Source: Vibrio rumoiensis (GTDB lineage: Bacteria; Pseudomonadota; Gammaproteobacteria; Enterobacterales; Vibrionaceae). Taken from it: a DNA stretch of 64,000 bases. This document shows positions 45,082-55,141 of the stretch, in pieces. Both the position numbers and the translations under genes were made by a program. Position 1 is the first letter of the stretch; every line of letters starts with the position of its first letter. The notes under the pieces were generated by a model. It was not told the DNA's origin and searched no databases. It saw only the letters and a program-made list of their open reading frames with translations. The stretch spans positions 496,001-560,000 of the forward strand of contig NZ_AP018685.1 of assembly GCF_002218045.2 (NCBI RefSeq). The letters are read 5' to 3'.

Positions 45082-45135
45082 TTAATTGGTGTAAAGCCTT
45101 TCATCGGAGTAAAGCTTTTTCATTGGTATAAAGCG
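45082..45135. repeat. Three tandem imperfect ~18-base repeats in the ygiM leader
   Basis: Read on the minus strand, GCTTTATACCAATGAAAAA, GCTTTACTCCGATGAAAG and GCTTTACACCAATTAAAAG follow one another directly, ending about 13 bases before the ygiM start. They share GCTTTA-N-CC-N-AT. Confidence 0.6.
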
Positions 45136-45264
45136 AAAGAGGTGAACAGCAAGTGGCCATTTCACAAGCCTGATAAAACAGGCAACCCTTAAATATCCCC
45201 ATCATTGCGTGGATATGAACAATAAGAATACCGAATAGTAAGAAGTTTCAGCTTGAGGTGCAAC

Positions 45265-45293
45265 AAAAGAGGGAGCTTTCGCTCCCTCTTTTT
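45265..45293 (-). terminator. Terminator of the pit gene
   Basis: AAGAGGGAGC and GCTCCCTCTT form the stem around TTTC, with T-runs on both strands; it lies 64 bases past the pit stop. Confidence 0.92.
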
Positions 45294-45356
45294 ACCTTGT
45301 CGTAAAAATTATGACATAGCGATGACAGAATGCCTTACGACGATCGCTTGATTGTA

Positions 45357-46616
45357 TTATGCGAAGACACCTTGAATTGCGTAGAAGAACACAATTGAAA
45401 GCACGGCACCGGCTGGTAGAGTAATGATCCAAGATGCCACGATGTTACGTACTACACCTAGGTTCAATGCTGCAATACCACGAGCAAAACCAACACCTAA
45501 TACTGCACCCACTAAGGTTTGTGTGGTTGAGATTGGTAAGCCCGTACCGGATGCCAGTACCACGGTCGTTGCAGTTGCAAGTTGAGCAGCAAAACCACGA
45601 CTAGGGGTTAGCTCAGTGATACCGGTACCTACGGTTGCCATTACTTTATGGCCCATGGTCGCTAGACCAACCACGATACCAATCCCACCCAACGGTAGAA
45701 TCCACCATGCAATCGTACTTTTTTCAGCTAACTCACCCATGTGTTCAACGGTAGATACAACCGCAGAGAGTGGACCAATTGCATTGGCAACATCGTTTGA
45801 GCCATGAGCAAACGCCATTGCACAAGCTGTGATAACCATTAATACGCTGAAGATACTTTCAACACCAGCAAAGCTGTGATCTTCTTTTTGATCGGCAAAC
45901 TTTTTACTGATGTAAATGTAACCACAAACCATCACAAGGGCAGAAACCAGCGCTGAATACATCCAAGCTTCACTGTGGGTTAGGTGAAGACCTACGTGCT
46001 TTAAGCCTTTCTTGATGGTAACTAACGCAATCACCATTGTAGTAATAAACATGTAAACAGGTACAAAACGCTTAGCATTCTGAACCGGATTTTCAGTATC
46101 GAAAATTAGGCGCTGAGCACTGACAAATATGCCATAGGCAAAGATACCAGCAATGAAAGGGGTGACAATCCAACTCCCAACGATGCCTTGTACTGAATGC
46201 CAATCAACCCCGTCCGTACCGACTGAAACACAAGCAAAACCGATGATTGCACCGATGATGGAGTGAGTGGTCGATACCGGCCAGCCCATATAAGACGCTA
46301 AAAGTAACCATGTGCCCGCCGCAAGAAGCGCAGACATCATACCGTACACCAATACATCAGGTTGAGATGCATAGAGTGACGTTTCAATAACCCCTTTACG
46401 AATGGTGTCAGTTACTTCGCCACCTGCTAGGTAAGCCCCAGCAAATTCGAAAATCATGGCAATAACAATTGCTTGCTTTACTGTTAACGCTTTAGAGCCA
46501 ACAGACGTACCCATTGCATTGGCAACGTCATTTGCACCAATACCAACAGCCATTAGGAAACCAAATAACGCTGCAACTATAATTAAAATAGTGCCGTAGT
46601 TTGCGAGGATATCCAT
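45357..46616 (-). CDS. Low-affinity inorganic phosphate transporter (PiT family)
   Basis: 419 residues with ten to twelve helices. It contains the two inverted PiT signatures GIGANDVANAMGTS near 25 and AHGSNDVANAIGPL near 280, and the GWPVSTTHSIIGA and GLPISTTQTLVGA repeats. It imports metal-phosphate by proton or sodium symport. The ATG at 46616 (MDILANYG) follows AGGTATTACG. It is the second gene after the DUF47 partner, the usual pairing. Confidence 0.95.
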   Translation of the reverse strand: MDILANYGTILIIVAALFGFLMAVGIGANDVANAMGTSVGSKALTVKQAIVIAMIFEFAGAYLAGGEVTDTIRKGVIETSLYASQPDVLVYGMMSALLAAGTWLLLASYMGWPVSTTHSIIGAIIGFACVSVGTDGVDWHSVQGIVGSWIVTPFIAGIFAYGIFVSAQRLIFDTENPVQNAKRFVPVYMFITTMVIALVTIKKGLKHVGLHLTHSEAWMYSALVSALVMVCGYIYISKKFADQKEDHSFAGVESIFSVLMVITACAMAFAHGSNDVANAIGPLSAVVSTVEHMGELAEKSTIAWWILPLGGIGIVVGLATMGHKVMATVGTGITELTPSRGFAAQLATATTVVLASGTGLPISTTQTLVGAVLGVGFARGIAALNLGVVRNIVASWIITLPAGAVLSIVFFYAIQGVFA

Positions 46617-46733
46617 CGTAATACCTAGTTTTTGAGATAACAATGTAGGTAAGTTCGGCGCAAGGAATCACACCCTGCACTTACCGTATCAGTTATTTTT
46701 TACTGTTTTGTTTATTTTAGTTGTGTCGAACGT

Positions 46734-47414
46734 TTAAGAACGAGACAACATGACTTCCAAACGAGCACCTACACGCTGTGCTTGATCGGCAATACCACCA
46801 ACCCACTCAAGGATCTTGTATAGGAATACAATATCAATTGGGTTGTATTTAGATTCAATGGCCATTAACTGTTGACGAAGCTCAATTTGCATCGTGTCAG
46901 TGTCATCTTCAATTTCATCTAATTGATTAATCATTTCAGCAACAAGTGTTACTTCACGGCCTTTAAAGCCGGTTTCAAGTAATTCATCTAACTCGTGAAT
47001 CACTTCTTGAGCTTGGCTTGCCGCATCAAGGCAACGAGACACATAAGCGAGAAAAGCCTCTTGCATCTGCGTTGGAATTTCCAATTGACGGCCAATAACT
47101 CGCCCTGCAATATCTTTTGCAAGGTTAGCAAGTTTGTCTTGTTGAGTAAGGAGTTCTAGCATGTCGGTACGATCGACCGGCATGAAAAGACCGCGTGGAA
47201 GTTTGAGACGGATCTCGCGCTTTAACACGTCAGCTTCACGCTCTAGACGAGAGATGGTTTCACGAATGTTATTCGCTTCTTCCCAATCACCTTTAGCGCA
47301 AACTTCAAAGAAAGGGATTAGATGTGAACAGCATTGGTTCACACATACAACGTGTTCTTGCAAAGGCTTAATAGGGGACTTTGCAAATAACCCCATTATC
47401 GTATTTACTGGCAT
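46734..47414 (-). CDS. DUF47/TIGR00153 PiT accessory protein
   Basis: 226 residues, all alpha-helical, of the PhoU-like DUF47 family: NTIMGLFAKSPIKPLQEHV at the N-terminus, then ISRLEREADVLKREIRLKLPRGLFMPVDRTDML and LDEIEDDTDTMQIELRQQL. It accompanies PiT transporters and is thought to regulate or gate them. It is the upstream gene of the pair, 117 bases before the pit ATG. Confidence 0.93.
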   Translation of the reverse strand: MPVNTIMGLFAKSPIKPLQEHVVCVNQCCSHLIPFFEVCAKGDWEEANNIRETISRLEREADVLKREIRLKLPRGLFMPVDRTDMLELLTQQDKLANLAKDIAGRVIGRQLEIPTQMQEAFLAYVSRCLDAASQAQEVIHELDELLETGFKGREVTLVAEMINQLDEIEDDTDTMQIELRQQLMAIESKYNPIDIVFLYKILEWVGGIADQAQRVGARLEVMLSRS

Positions 47415-47623
47415 GGTTATTCAACCTACAAAAAAATATAACCCATGGGACATTTGGCTGACTTTAGCTCAAATACTGGACTGTGCTATAAAGTCGCGCA
47501 TGTTAACTTAATCTGAAAAGCATTCATACTATTTTAGATCATGTTAAAGCGAAGTATATTTCTCTCTTGCTCGCCACTCAATTCCGCAATATCCTTTCTG
47601 TGTTATCAACGATAGGTATCACT

Positions 47624-49147
47624 ATGGAAACCGAGATAGAACTTAAGTTTTTTGTTTCACCTAATTTCTCTGACATTTTAAAGCAAAAGCTTGCCGAGAC
47701 CAAAGTTCTTCAGCATAGCCGAAAAGCACTTGGCAATACTTACTTTGATACGGCCGACTCTTGGCTACGTGATCATGATATTGGTTTACGTATTCGTCAA
47801 AGTGATGGTGTGTATGTTCAAACGGTGAAAACCTCAGGTCGGGTGGTTGCCGGTTTGCACCAGCGTCCGGAATACAATGCTGAACATACCAGTAATGAAC
47901 CTGATCTTTTGCTTCACCCTGATGATATTTGGCCATCAGGTCGAGAAGTGCAAGTTTTACAGCAAGAAATAGTGCCTATCTTTGCGACTAACTTTGAGCG
48001 TGAACAATGGTTACTTAGTATGCCTGATGGCAGCCAAATTGAAGTTGCTTTCGATCAAGGTGTTGTGATTGCTGGCGATCAGCAGTCACCGATTTGTGAA
48101 GTAGAATTAGAGCTTAAGTCTGGACAAACCGAGTCACTCTTTGCTCTTGCGCGTATTTTATCGGATCAAGGCGGCATGCGCTTAGGCAATTTAAGCAAAG
48201 CAGCACGAGGTTATCGTTTAGCTCAAAATTATACTTCTGACCCAGTATTAGATTTTGCCTTAATTGAAACCGACCCTAAATTTAGTGTAGAAGAATGCTT
48301 TATCCAATCTCTTGAGCATGGTTTATCTCATTGGCATTACCATGAACAAATCTATACTGAGCAACAAACGGTTGAAGCATTAGAACAAATCGATTACGCC
48401 ATTCATTTTATCCGTCAGCTTTTTTCGGTGTATGGCGGTATCATTCCACGTAGGGCCAGTGCGTTATTGCGCCAGGAGTTTAAGTGGTTAGAAGATGAAT
48501 TATCTTGGCTCAAAACCTCACAATATTTAGAGGACCTGACTGAAGATAAAGGCTATACCTTACGTAAATTGGATTGCCAAAAACAATTGGTGGCGGTTCT
48601 CAATGAACAGAAAGAAGCCTTGCCGGATGCTGAATCGATTTTAAAATTATTTGAATCGGCTCGTTATACCGCGGTTTTACTCGATTTAAGTCGTTGGATT
48701 TTATCGAAAGGATGGCAGCCGTTTTTGGATGAGAAAGCGCGTGAAAAAATGTCACAAGATGTTAAGCCATTCGCAATGAAACAATTGGATCGCAGTTGGG
48801 CCGAGTTAATTGAAGCTTTCCCTGTTGAGCGTGAGTTATCGCGCCAAGATTACATCGATCAGAAATCTCGCCTTAAGCGTAATCTCTTTACTGGTTTAGC
48901 CTTTGCTTATTTATTTGACTTAGAATTGCGTACTCAATTTCGTTTACCTTGGGTCGACTTGCTTGAAGGTATTGATGATTTATTGACGTTAGAACCATTA
49001 CAACAATTATTGCCGGGACTGGATGCTTCAGACCAAGAGCAACTAGAGCGCTGGATTCGACGCCAAGAAATGTCGATTTTGCATGCGATGGAGCAGACAC
49101 GTGCTCGTTGTATTGAAGCCTCACCGTACTGGCATCGAAATAATTAA
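47624..49147 (+). CDS. ygiF: Inorganic triphosphatase, CYTH-CHAD domains
   Basis: 507 residues. The N-terminal CYTH domain (about 1-200) begins with the ExExK motif METEIELKFF and has the Arg/Lys tunnel residues LRIRQSDGVYVQTVKTSG and the acidic CEVELELKSG. A CHAD domain with many conserved His and Arg residues follows. The E. coli homologue hydrolyses tripolyphosphate. The ATG at 47624 is preceded by GATAGG. It is upstream of glnE and hldE as in E. coli, but a potassium channel gene lies between. Confidence 0.94.
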   Translation: METEIELKFFVSPNFSDILKQKLAETKVLQHSRKALGNTYFDTADSWLRDHDIGLRIRQSDGVYVQTVKTSGRVVAGLHQRPEYNAEHTSNEPDLLLHPDDIWPSGREVQVLQQEIVPIFATNFEREQWLLSMPDGSQIEVAFDQGVVIAGDQQSPICEVELELKSGQTESLFALARILSDQGGMRLGNLSKAARGYRLAQNYTSDPVLDFALIETDPKFSVEECFIQSLEHGLSHWHYHEQIYTEQQTVEALEQIDYAIHFIRQLFSVYGGIIPRRASALLRQEFKWLEDELSWLKTSQYLEDLTEDKGYTLRKLDCQKQLVAVLNEQKEALPDAESILKLFESARYTAVLLDLSRWILSKGWQPFLDEKAREKMSQDVKPFAMKQLDRSWAELIEAFPVERELSRQDYIDQKSRLKRNLFTGLAFAYLFDLELRTQFRLPWVDLLEGIDDLLTLEPLQQLLPGLDASDQEQLERWIRRQEMSILHAMEQTRARCIEASPYWHRNN

Positions 49148-49170
49148 TCTCAAGCTAAACATAAAGAAAT

Positions 49171-49194
49171 AGGGATCATATGATCCCTTTTTTT
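49171..49194 (+). terminator. Terminator of ygiF
   Basis: AGGGATCA pairs with TGATCCCT around TA, followed by a T-run. It also lies 3' of the convergent channel gene. Confidence 0.92.
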
Positions 49195-49201
49195 ATGTTT
49201 G

Positions 49202-49969
49202 TTATTCGACTTTTTTATCGTGCGGTTTTTGCGGTTGTAATTGCTGTTCTAGCTGATTAATTTTATCGAGCATAGTTTGTTGTTGAGTCAGGAGTTGCTG
49301 CAATATTTCGGTATGTTGAGATTCCTTTTGACTCGGAGAGGTTAAGATTGAGGTGATTAAACCAGAAATCATGCCGAAAATACCCACGCCACAAACAATC
49401 ATAGCGGTCGCTAAAACTTTCCCTGCTAAAGTCACTGGATAGTGGTCACCATAACCAACGGTTGATATCGTGACCAAACTCCACCATAGCGCATCACTTG
49501 CCGTGTGGATATTGCTGTTAATGGCGTCTCTTTCAAACATCAACATAAAGATCGAGCCGCTGCAGACTAATATGATCAGCAACGTGAAAATGGTCGCTAG
49601 CGTGGCTTCTTTACGGTTTTGTTTTACTTGGTTGATAAACGTCGTGCCATATTTGAATAAAGCCAGCATACGGTAAATATGCCAAATTCGAGAAAGGCGT
49701 AAAATTTCAATACCAGGAACACTCGCCACGATATCTAACCAATGCGATTGTAAATAACGTAATTTGTGCTGAGCGCGGCAGCAGTCAATGACGATCTGGA
49801 GTAAAAATAACAGACAAATAGCGGTGTCTATACCTAATAATGTATGACGAGATTCTTTATCTTGTGGGTAGAGCAGAAGGTACATCACAATGCCAACCGA
49901 GATAAACGAAAGCAATAATGACATTAAACTCATTGGTTTAAAGTCAGAGTCGTTATGCACCTTAGCCAT
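49202..49969 (-). CDS. Voltage-gated-like potassium channel
   Basis: 255 residues. About six membrane segments include an Arg-containing S4-like stretch (IEILRLSRIWHIYRML near 90-105). The pore helix is followed by the selectivity filter TVGYGD near residue 170 and a final pore-lining helix. The C-terminus is a Gln-rich coiled coil with no RCK domain. It is a Kch/KvAP-type potassium channel. AAGGA precedes the ATG at 49969. It is inserted, in opposite orientation, between ygiF and glnE. Confidence 0.92.
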   Translation of the reverse strand: MAKVHNDSDFKPMSLMSLLLSFISVGIVMYLLLYPQDKESRHTLLGIDTAICLLFLLQIVIDCCRAQHKLRYLQSHWLDIVASVPGIEILRLSRIWHIYRMLALFKYGTTFINQVKQNRKEATLATIFTLLIILVCSGSIFMLMFERDAINSNIHTASDALWWSLVTISTVGYGDHYPVTLAGKVLATAMIVCGVGIFGMISGLITSILTSPSQKESQHTEILQQLLTQQQTMLDKINQLEQQLQPQKPHDKKVE

Positions 49970-50100
49970 GGTGTGTCCTTATTAATTGATTTCTAACGCA
50001 GAATAAAACAAAGTAGAGCATTCAATGATGTGCTGAGCACTTTATCATGCACGAGATAAACGACCAACAATCAACAGACCGAATGGAACAAGGAGTTTCT

Positions 50101-52947
50101 ATGAGTTTGCCTGCTTCATTACAAGCCCATTCTCAATTAGCCATGAATGCTTTAGTTGAACGTTGCCCAGACAGCTTAGCTCAATGGTCGAATGAACATA
50201 AACAGCAGCTTGAGAGAGTATTGGGCTTAAGTGATTTTATTGCCGAGTCCTTGGCTTGTGATGCTCAATTGGTCGAACAATTACCCCAACTGCTTACGGT
50301 CCCAAAACGAGTAGACTCTTATCGGCACGAGTTACAACAACGTTTATCTCAATGCACCAATGAAGTGGATTTCCTGCATCAGCTGCGTTTGTTTCGTCGT
50401 CAAGAAATGGTGATCATTGCTTGGCGTGACTTTTTGCAATTATGGCCATTAGAAACCAGTTTACAGCATCTCTCTATGTTAGCTGAGGCGATGATTGTTG
50501 AAGCCTATCAATGGCAATATAAAGTGTGCTGTGAAGAATGGGGTACACCATGTAATGCAGAGGGAGAAGCCCAACCTATGCTGATAATCGGGATGGGGAA
50601 ACTTGGTGGCGGTGAACTGAACTTTTCTTCCGATATTGATCTTATTTTTACCTATCCAGAAAATGGGGAAACTCAAGGTAAGCGTCGTAGCTTGGACAAT
50701 GCTCAATTCTTTACTCGTTTAGGTCAGCGAGTCATTAAAGCGCTCGATCAAACCACGTTAGATGGCTTTTGCTATCGCGTCGATATGCGATTACGTCCGT
50801 TTGGGGAAAGTGGTCCTCTCGTTATGAGTTTTGCGGCATTAGAGGATTATTACCAAGAGCAAGGGCGTGATTGGGAACGTTATGCGATGGTTAAAGCTCG
50901 CGTAATGGGATGTGAAATGTATCCACAATACCAAGAGTTACGTCAGATGCTAAGGCCGTTTGTATTTCGCCGTTATATTGATTTTAGTGCGATTCAATCT
51001 CTGCGCCGAATGAAATCTATGATTAGTGCGGAAGTGCGTCGTCGAGGGTTGAGTAACAACATTAAGCTTGGAGCGGGCGGCATTCGTGAAATTGAGTTTA
51101 TTGTACAGGTTTTCCAGCTGATCCGAGGAGGCAGAGAACCTAGCTTGCAAGGACGAGGATTACTTGAAACCTTAACCGCCATTGATGAGCTTGGGTTGCT
51201 TGAGTCGCAAGAGGTGAGAACTTTACGTGAGTCTTACTTGTTTTTACGTCGCTTAGAAAATCTATTGCAAGCGATTGGTGATAAGCAAACCCAAACCTTA
51301 CCCGATGATGAACTTGACCAACAACGCTTAGCCTTTGCTATGTCAGTACCTGATTGGGAGAGTTTGATCCATAGCGCGTTTCAGCATATGAACAATGTAC
51401 ATCAAATCTTTATTGACCTCATTGGGGAAGAGGAGGAGTCCGATAATTTGATAGCGCCATATTTTGTTGAAATGTGGGATATGGCTACAGAAGTGGATGT
51501 ACTAGAAACTATTTTACAGCAAGATGTCGGCTCGGAACATGCGGCTTCCTTAGCGGACGTCATTGTGCGTTTTAAACAAGATCTTGCGAAAAAAACGCTG
51601 GGTCCACGCGGGCGAGAAGTGTTAGTTCGCTTGATGCCAAAAGTCTTCGATGCTGTTTTTTCCCATAAAGATGCGCAATTTGGTTTAGCGAGAGTACTGC
51701 ATTTACTCAATAATATTGTGACTCGTACCACCTACCTTGAATTACTTGAAGAGCATCCTGGCGCTCTGAAGCAGCTGGTGCGCTTATGTACCGCAAGCCC
51801 TATGATTTCAGAGAAACTTGGCCGTTATCCAATTTTGCTCGATGAACTGATCGACCCACAACAATTGTATAACCCGATTGAACTGCATCAGTATCGTTCG
51901 GAGTTACGAGATTTTCTTGCTCGAATTCCAGAAGACGATATGGAGCAGCAAATGGAGGCACTGCGTCAGTTTAAACAAATTTGTATTTTACGTATTGCCG
52001 CTGCCGATATCGCCGGTGTGCTTCCTGTCATGAAAGTGAGTGATCACTTAACTTACTTGGCTGAGGCGATCGTCGACGCGGTGGTTCAACAAGCTTGGTT
52101 ACAGTTAACCGAAAAATATGGAGAGCCAAGTCATTTGGCGGATAGAGAAGGCCGAGGTTTTGCCGTTATTGGATATGGCAAAGTAGGGGGATGGGAACTC
52201 GGTTATAACTCGGATCTTGATGTGGTGTTTTTGCATGATTGCCCAACCAATGTTTATACCACCGGCAAAAAAGAAATTGATGGACGCCAATTTTATTTAA
52301 GATTAGCGCAACGAATCGTTCACATCTTCTCCGTTCGAACACCATCTGGCATTTTATATGATATCGATACTCGATTGAGACCATCCGGCATTTCAGGATT
52401 ACTGGCTTGTGCGACCGAAACCTTTGAAGAATATCAATTGCAACAAGCATGGACTTGGGAGCATCAAGCATTAGTGCGGGCTCGTATGATCTATGGTGAT
52501 GCGCAATTGGCGGAAAGCTTCAAGCTCATACGTAATAAAGTGTTAACTCAAGAGAGAGCGTCAGAAAAGCTAAAGCAAGACGTCACTGAAATGAGAGAGA
52601 AAATGCGCGAACATTTAAGCGCGAAGAAGCCAGGTCGCTTTATGCTCAAGCAAGATAAAGGTGGCATTACCGATGTCGAGTTTTTAGTTCAATATCTCGT
52701 GTTGCAATATAGTCATGCTCATCAAGCACTGACGGTATGGTCGGATAATGTTCGTATTCTTGAAAAATCGGCTGAGCAAGGATTAATGAGTGCACAAGAG
52801 TCATTACAGTTAATCGACGCTTATACTTGCTTACGTGACGAGACTCATCATAGAAACTTATTAAATTTAGATGCTGACGTCGATGACACTCGTTTTATTG
52901 AACAGCGAGAGTGTGTTGTCGCCCAATGGCAGCGCTGGTTAGGTTAG
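50101..52947 (+). CDS. glnE: Glutamine synthetase adenylyltransferase/deadenylase
   Basis: 948 residues (946 in E. coli). Two nucleotidyltransferase domains are each followed by a GlnD-PII-uridylyltransferase-like helical domain. The motifs are GMGKLGGGELNFSSDIDLIF near 180 (deadenylase half) and GYGKVGGWELGYNSDLDVVF near 700 (adenylylase half), with an all-helical linker between. It adds or removes AMP on glutamine synthetase in response to PII and glutamine. AAGGAG at spacing 5 selects the ATG at 50101 (MSLPASLQ) over 50047. hldE follows after 112 bases. Confidence 0.98.
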   Translation: MSLPASLQAHSQLAMNALVERCPDSLAQWSNEHKQQLERVLGLSDFIAESLACDAQLVEQLPQLLTVPKRVDSYRHELQQRLSQCTNEVDFLHQLRLFRRQEMVIIAWRDFLQLWPLETSLQHLSMLAEAMIVEAYQWQYKVCCEEWGTPCNAEGEAQPMLIIGMGKLGGGELNFSSDIDLIFTYPENGETQGKRRSLDNAQFFTRLGQRVIKALDQTTLDGFCYRVDMRLRPFGESGPLVMSFAALEDYYQEQGRDWERYAMVKARVMGCEMYPQYQELRQMLRPFVFRRYIDFSAIQSLRRMKSMISAEVRRRGLSNNIKLGAGGIREIEFIVQVFQLIRGGREPSLQGRGLLETLTAIDELGLLESQEVRTLRESYLFLRRLENLLQAIGDKQTQTLPDDELDQQRLAFAMSVPDWESLIHSAFQHMNNVHQIFIDLIGEEEESDNLIAPYFVEMWDMATEVDVLETILQQDVGSEHAASLADVIVRFKQDLAKKTLGPRGREVLVRLMPKVFDAVFSHKDAQFGLARVLHLLNNIVTRTTYLELLEEHPGALKQLVRLCTASPMISEKLGRYPILLDELIDPQQLYNPIELHQYRSELRDFLARIPEDDMEQQMEALRQFKQICILRIAAADIAGVLPVMKVSDHLTYLAEAIVDAVVQQAWLQLTEKYGEPSHLADREGRGFAVIGYGKVGGWELGYNSDLDVVFLHDCPTNVYTTGKKEIDGRQFYLRLAQRIVHIFSVRTPSGILYDIDTRLRPSGISGLLACATETFEEYQLQQAWTWEHQALVRARMIYGDAQLAESFKLIRNKVLTQERASEKLKQDVTEMREKMREHLSAKKPGRFMLKQDKGGITDVEFLVQYLVLQYSHAHQALTVWSDNVRILEKSAEQGLMSAQESLQLIDAYTCLRDETHHRNLLNLDADVDDTRFIEQRECVVAQWQRWLG

Positions 52948-53059
52948 TAAGGTAAGGCCGTTACTTGAATATAAGCCTGTGATATTATCGACATAATTAC
53001 GTTAATTTTGACTTAATGATCGCAGATTTAACTCGACCATTAAGCGTGCGGAGAACTGT

Positions 53060-54490
53060 ATGAAACCTATTTTGCCTGATTACGCCCAATCTGGTGTATT
53101 GATCATTGGTGATGTAATGCTAGACCGTTATTGGTATGGCCCAACAGGACGCATTTCGCCTGAAGCCCCTGTTCCGGTGGTTAAGATTGAGAATAATGAA
53201 GAACGACCAGGCGGTGCCGCGAACGTTGCCATGAACATTGCAGCATTAGGTGGTAATGCAAAACTAGTTGGTTTAACCGGTGATGATGAACCTGCTCAAG
53301 TGTTGAATCAAAAACTTTCATCGCTGAATGTTACCTGTGATTTCGTCACGGTACCCAATCTACCAACGATCACTAAGCTACGAGTGATGAGCCGTGGCCA
53401 ACAGTTGATCCGTTTAGATTTTGAAGACAGCTTTGAAGATGTTGATTCACAGCCTTTGTTGGATCGTATGACGCAATATTTGCCTCAGGTGAAATCATTG
53501 ATTTTATCGGATTATGGTAAAGGTGCGTTAGAGGACGTTCAAACCATGATCCAACAAGCAAAAGCGGCAAATGTTCCGGTGTTTATTGATCCGAAAGGCG
53601 CCGATTTTGAACGTTATCGTGGTGCAACATTATTAACGCCAAACTTATCTGAGTTTGAACTGGTGGTTGGAAAAACCAAGAACGAGCAAGATCTGGTTGA
53701 AAAAGGCCTAGCGTTAATTGAAAAGTTTGATTTTGAAGCTTTACTGGTGACTCGCAGTGAGCATGGTATGACATTACTGCGCCGTGGTGAAGAGCCATTC
53801 CATTTACCAACGCAAGCTCAAGAAGTGTTTGATGTGACCGGTGCTGGTGATACCGTTATTTCGGTATTAGCCGCTTCCGTTGCCGCAGGCAAAGATTTAA
53901 AAGAAGCGTGTGCATTAGCGAATGCTGCAGCTGGCGTGGTTGTTGGCAAACTAGGTACGTCAACGTTATCAACCATTGAACTGGCTGAAGCGATTCATGG
54001 TAGCAAAGATACCGATTATGGTGTGATTAGTGAGTCGGCTTTAATTGAAGCGGTAAAACGTGCGCGTGCCCGTGGTGAAAAAGTTGTCATGACCAATGGG
54101 TGTTTTGATATTTTGCACGCAGGACATGTGTCATATTTGAACAATGCTGCTGAGCTTGGTGATAAGTTAATTGTTGCCGTGAATACGGACGCCTCAGTTA
54201 AACGCCTTAAAGGTCCTGGCCGACCAGTGAACCCAACGGATCGTCGTATGGCAGTATTGGCAGGACTTGGTGCGGTTGATTGGGTGGTACCTTTTAGTGA
54301 AGACACGCCACAGCGCTTAATTGCCGAAGTATTACCAAGCATACTGGTTAAAGGTGGTGATTATAAACCTGAAGATATTGCTGGAGGCGAAGAAGTGATT
54401 GCCGCGGGTGGTGAAGTCAAAGTATTAAATTTTGAGGATGGTTGTTCAACATCAGAAATCATTAACGCCATTAAAGGCGGCAAGGGCTAA
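53060..54490 (+). CDS. hldE: Bifunctional heptose-7-P kinase/heptose-1-P adenylyltransferase
   Basis: 476 residues. The N-terminal PfkB-type kinase (about 1-318) has NNEERPGGAANVAMNIAALGG and the catalytic DVTGAGDTVISVLA. The C-terminal nucleotidyltransferase begins TNGCFDILHAGHVSYLNNA with its HAGH motif near 353. It makes ADP-heptose for the LPS inner core. Position after glnE is conserved. An IS element begins 37 bases past the stop and separates it from the terminator shared with tolC. Confidence 0.98.
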   Translation: MKPILPDYAQSGVLIIGDVMLDRYWYGPTGRISPEAPVPVVKIENNEERPGGAANVAMNIAALGGNAKLVGLTGDDEPAQVLNQKLSSLNVTCDFVTVPNLPTITKLRVMSRGQQLIRLDFEDSFEDVDSQPLLDRMTQYLPQVKSLILSDYGKGALEDVQTMIQQAKAANVPVFIDPKGADFERYRGATLLTPNLSEFELVVGKTKNEQDLVEKGLALIEKFDFEALLVTRSEHGMTLLRRGEEPFHLPTQAQEVFDVTGAGDTVISVLAASVAAGKDLKEACALANAAAGVVVGKLGTSTLSTIELAEAIHGSKDTDYGVISESALIEAVKRARARGEKVVMTNGCFDILHAGHVSYLNNAAELGDKLIVAVNTDASVKRLKGPGRPVNPTDRRMAVLAGLGAVDWVVPFSEDTPQRLIAEVLPSILVKGGDYKPEDIAGGEEVIAAGGEVKVLNFEDGCSTSEIINAIKGGKG

Positions 54491-54574
54491 TCGCTTTGGT
54501 GTTTTAAATAATAGCTACTATTTCATCTGTCTCGTCCTAAAATACGTTGACAGTTTTATACTAAGCCAACTGCG

Positions 54575-55060
54575 TTAGCCGTTGGCTTTTTCATGCACCT
54601 CATTCGGGGTTCTCATCCCAAGACTCAGGTGCGGTCTCATATTGTTATAGATGTTGATTGATTCCTTTACTAACTGCTTAAGCTCAACGATATCCTTACA
54701 CTCATAAAGTAAAAATTCTTGTTTCAGGATGCCGTTTACTCTTTCTGCTAATGCATTCTGGTAGCAGTCATAACCATCCGTCATCGATGGCTTGATGGTT
54801 TCCTTTTTCAATCTGTCTTGGTAAACACCTGAGCAATATTGAAGCCCGCGATCTGAATGATGGATACACGAGCAACTATACTGACGTGTTTTTATCGCCA
54901 TATCTAAAGCCTTTACAACATCCGTCGCTTTCATTTCATTGCTGAGCTCATAGCCCATAATTTTCCGACTAAAGGCGTCAGTAACTAACGAGAGATAATG
55001 CACGCCTTCATTAGATTGGACATAGGTTATGTCACTCACCAACACATCTTCGGGATAATG
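54575..55060 (-). pseudogene. IS3-family OrfB transposase, C-terminal part (DDE domain), separated by IS110 insertion
   Basis: This segment carries the retroviral-type integrase core: DITYV with the first Asp, HHSDRGLQYC with the second, and NALAERVNG with the Glu, the last two separated by 35 residues (DDE). A frame running further, to 55114, takes its first residues from the IS110 end. Joining this part to 56417-56762 across the insertion gives an in-frame KDYKPRHYPEDVLVSDITY, an ordinary OrfB sequence. The gene is therefore interrupted and not truncated. Confidence 0.92.
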
Positions 55061-55141
55061 TAATGGACCCACCCTTTTATACGGCTTCGCAATGAGCCAT
55101 GATGAAAGTGTCAAACTACATCAAATAAGGGCAGGTCCACT

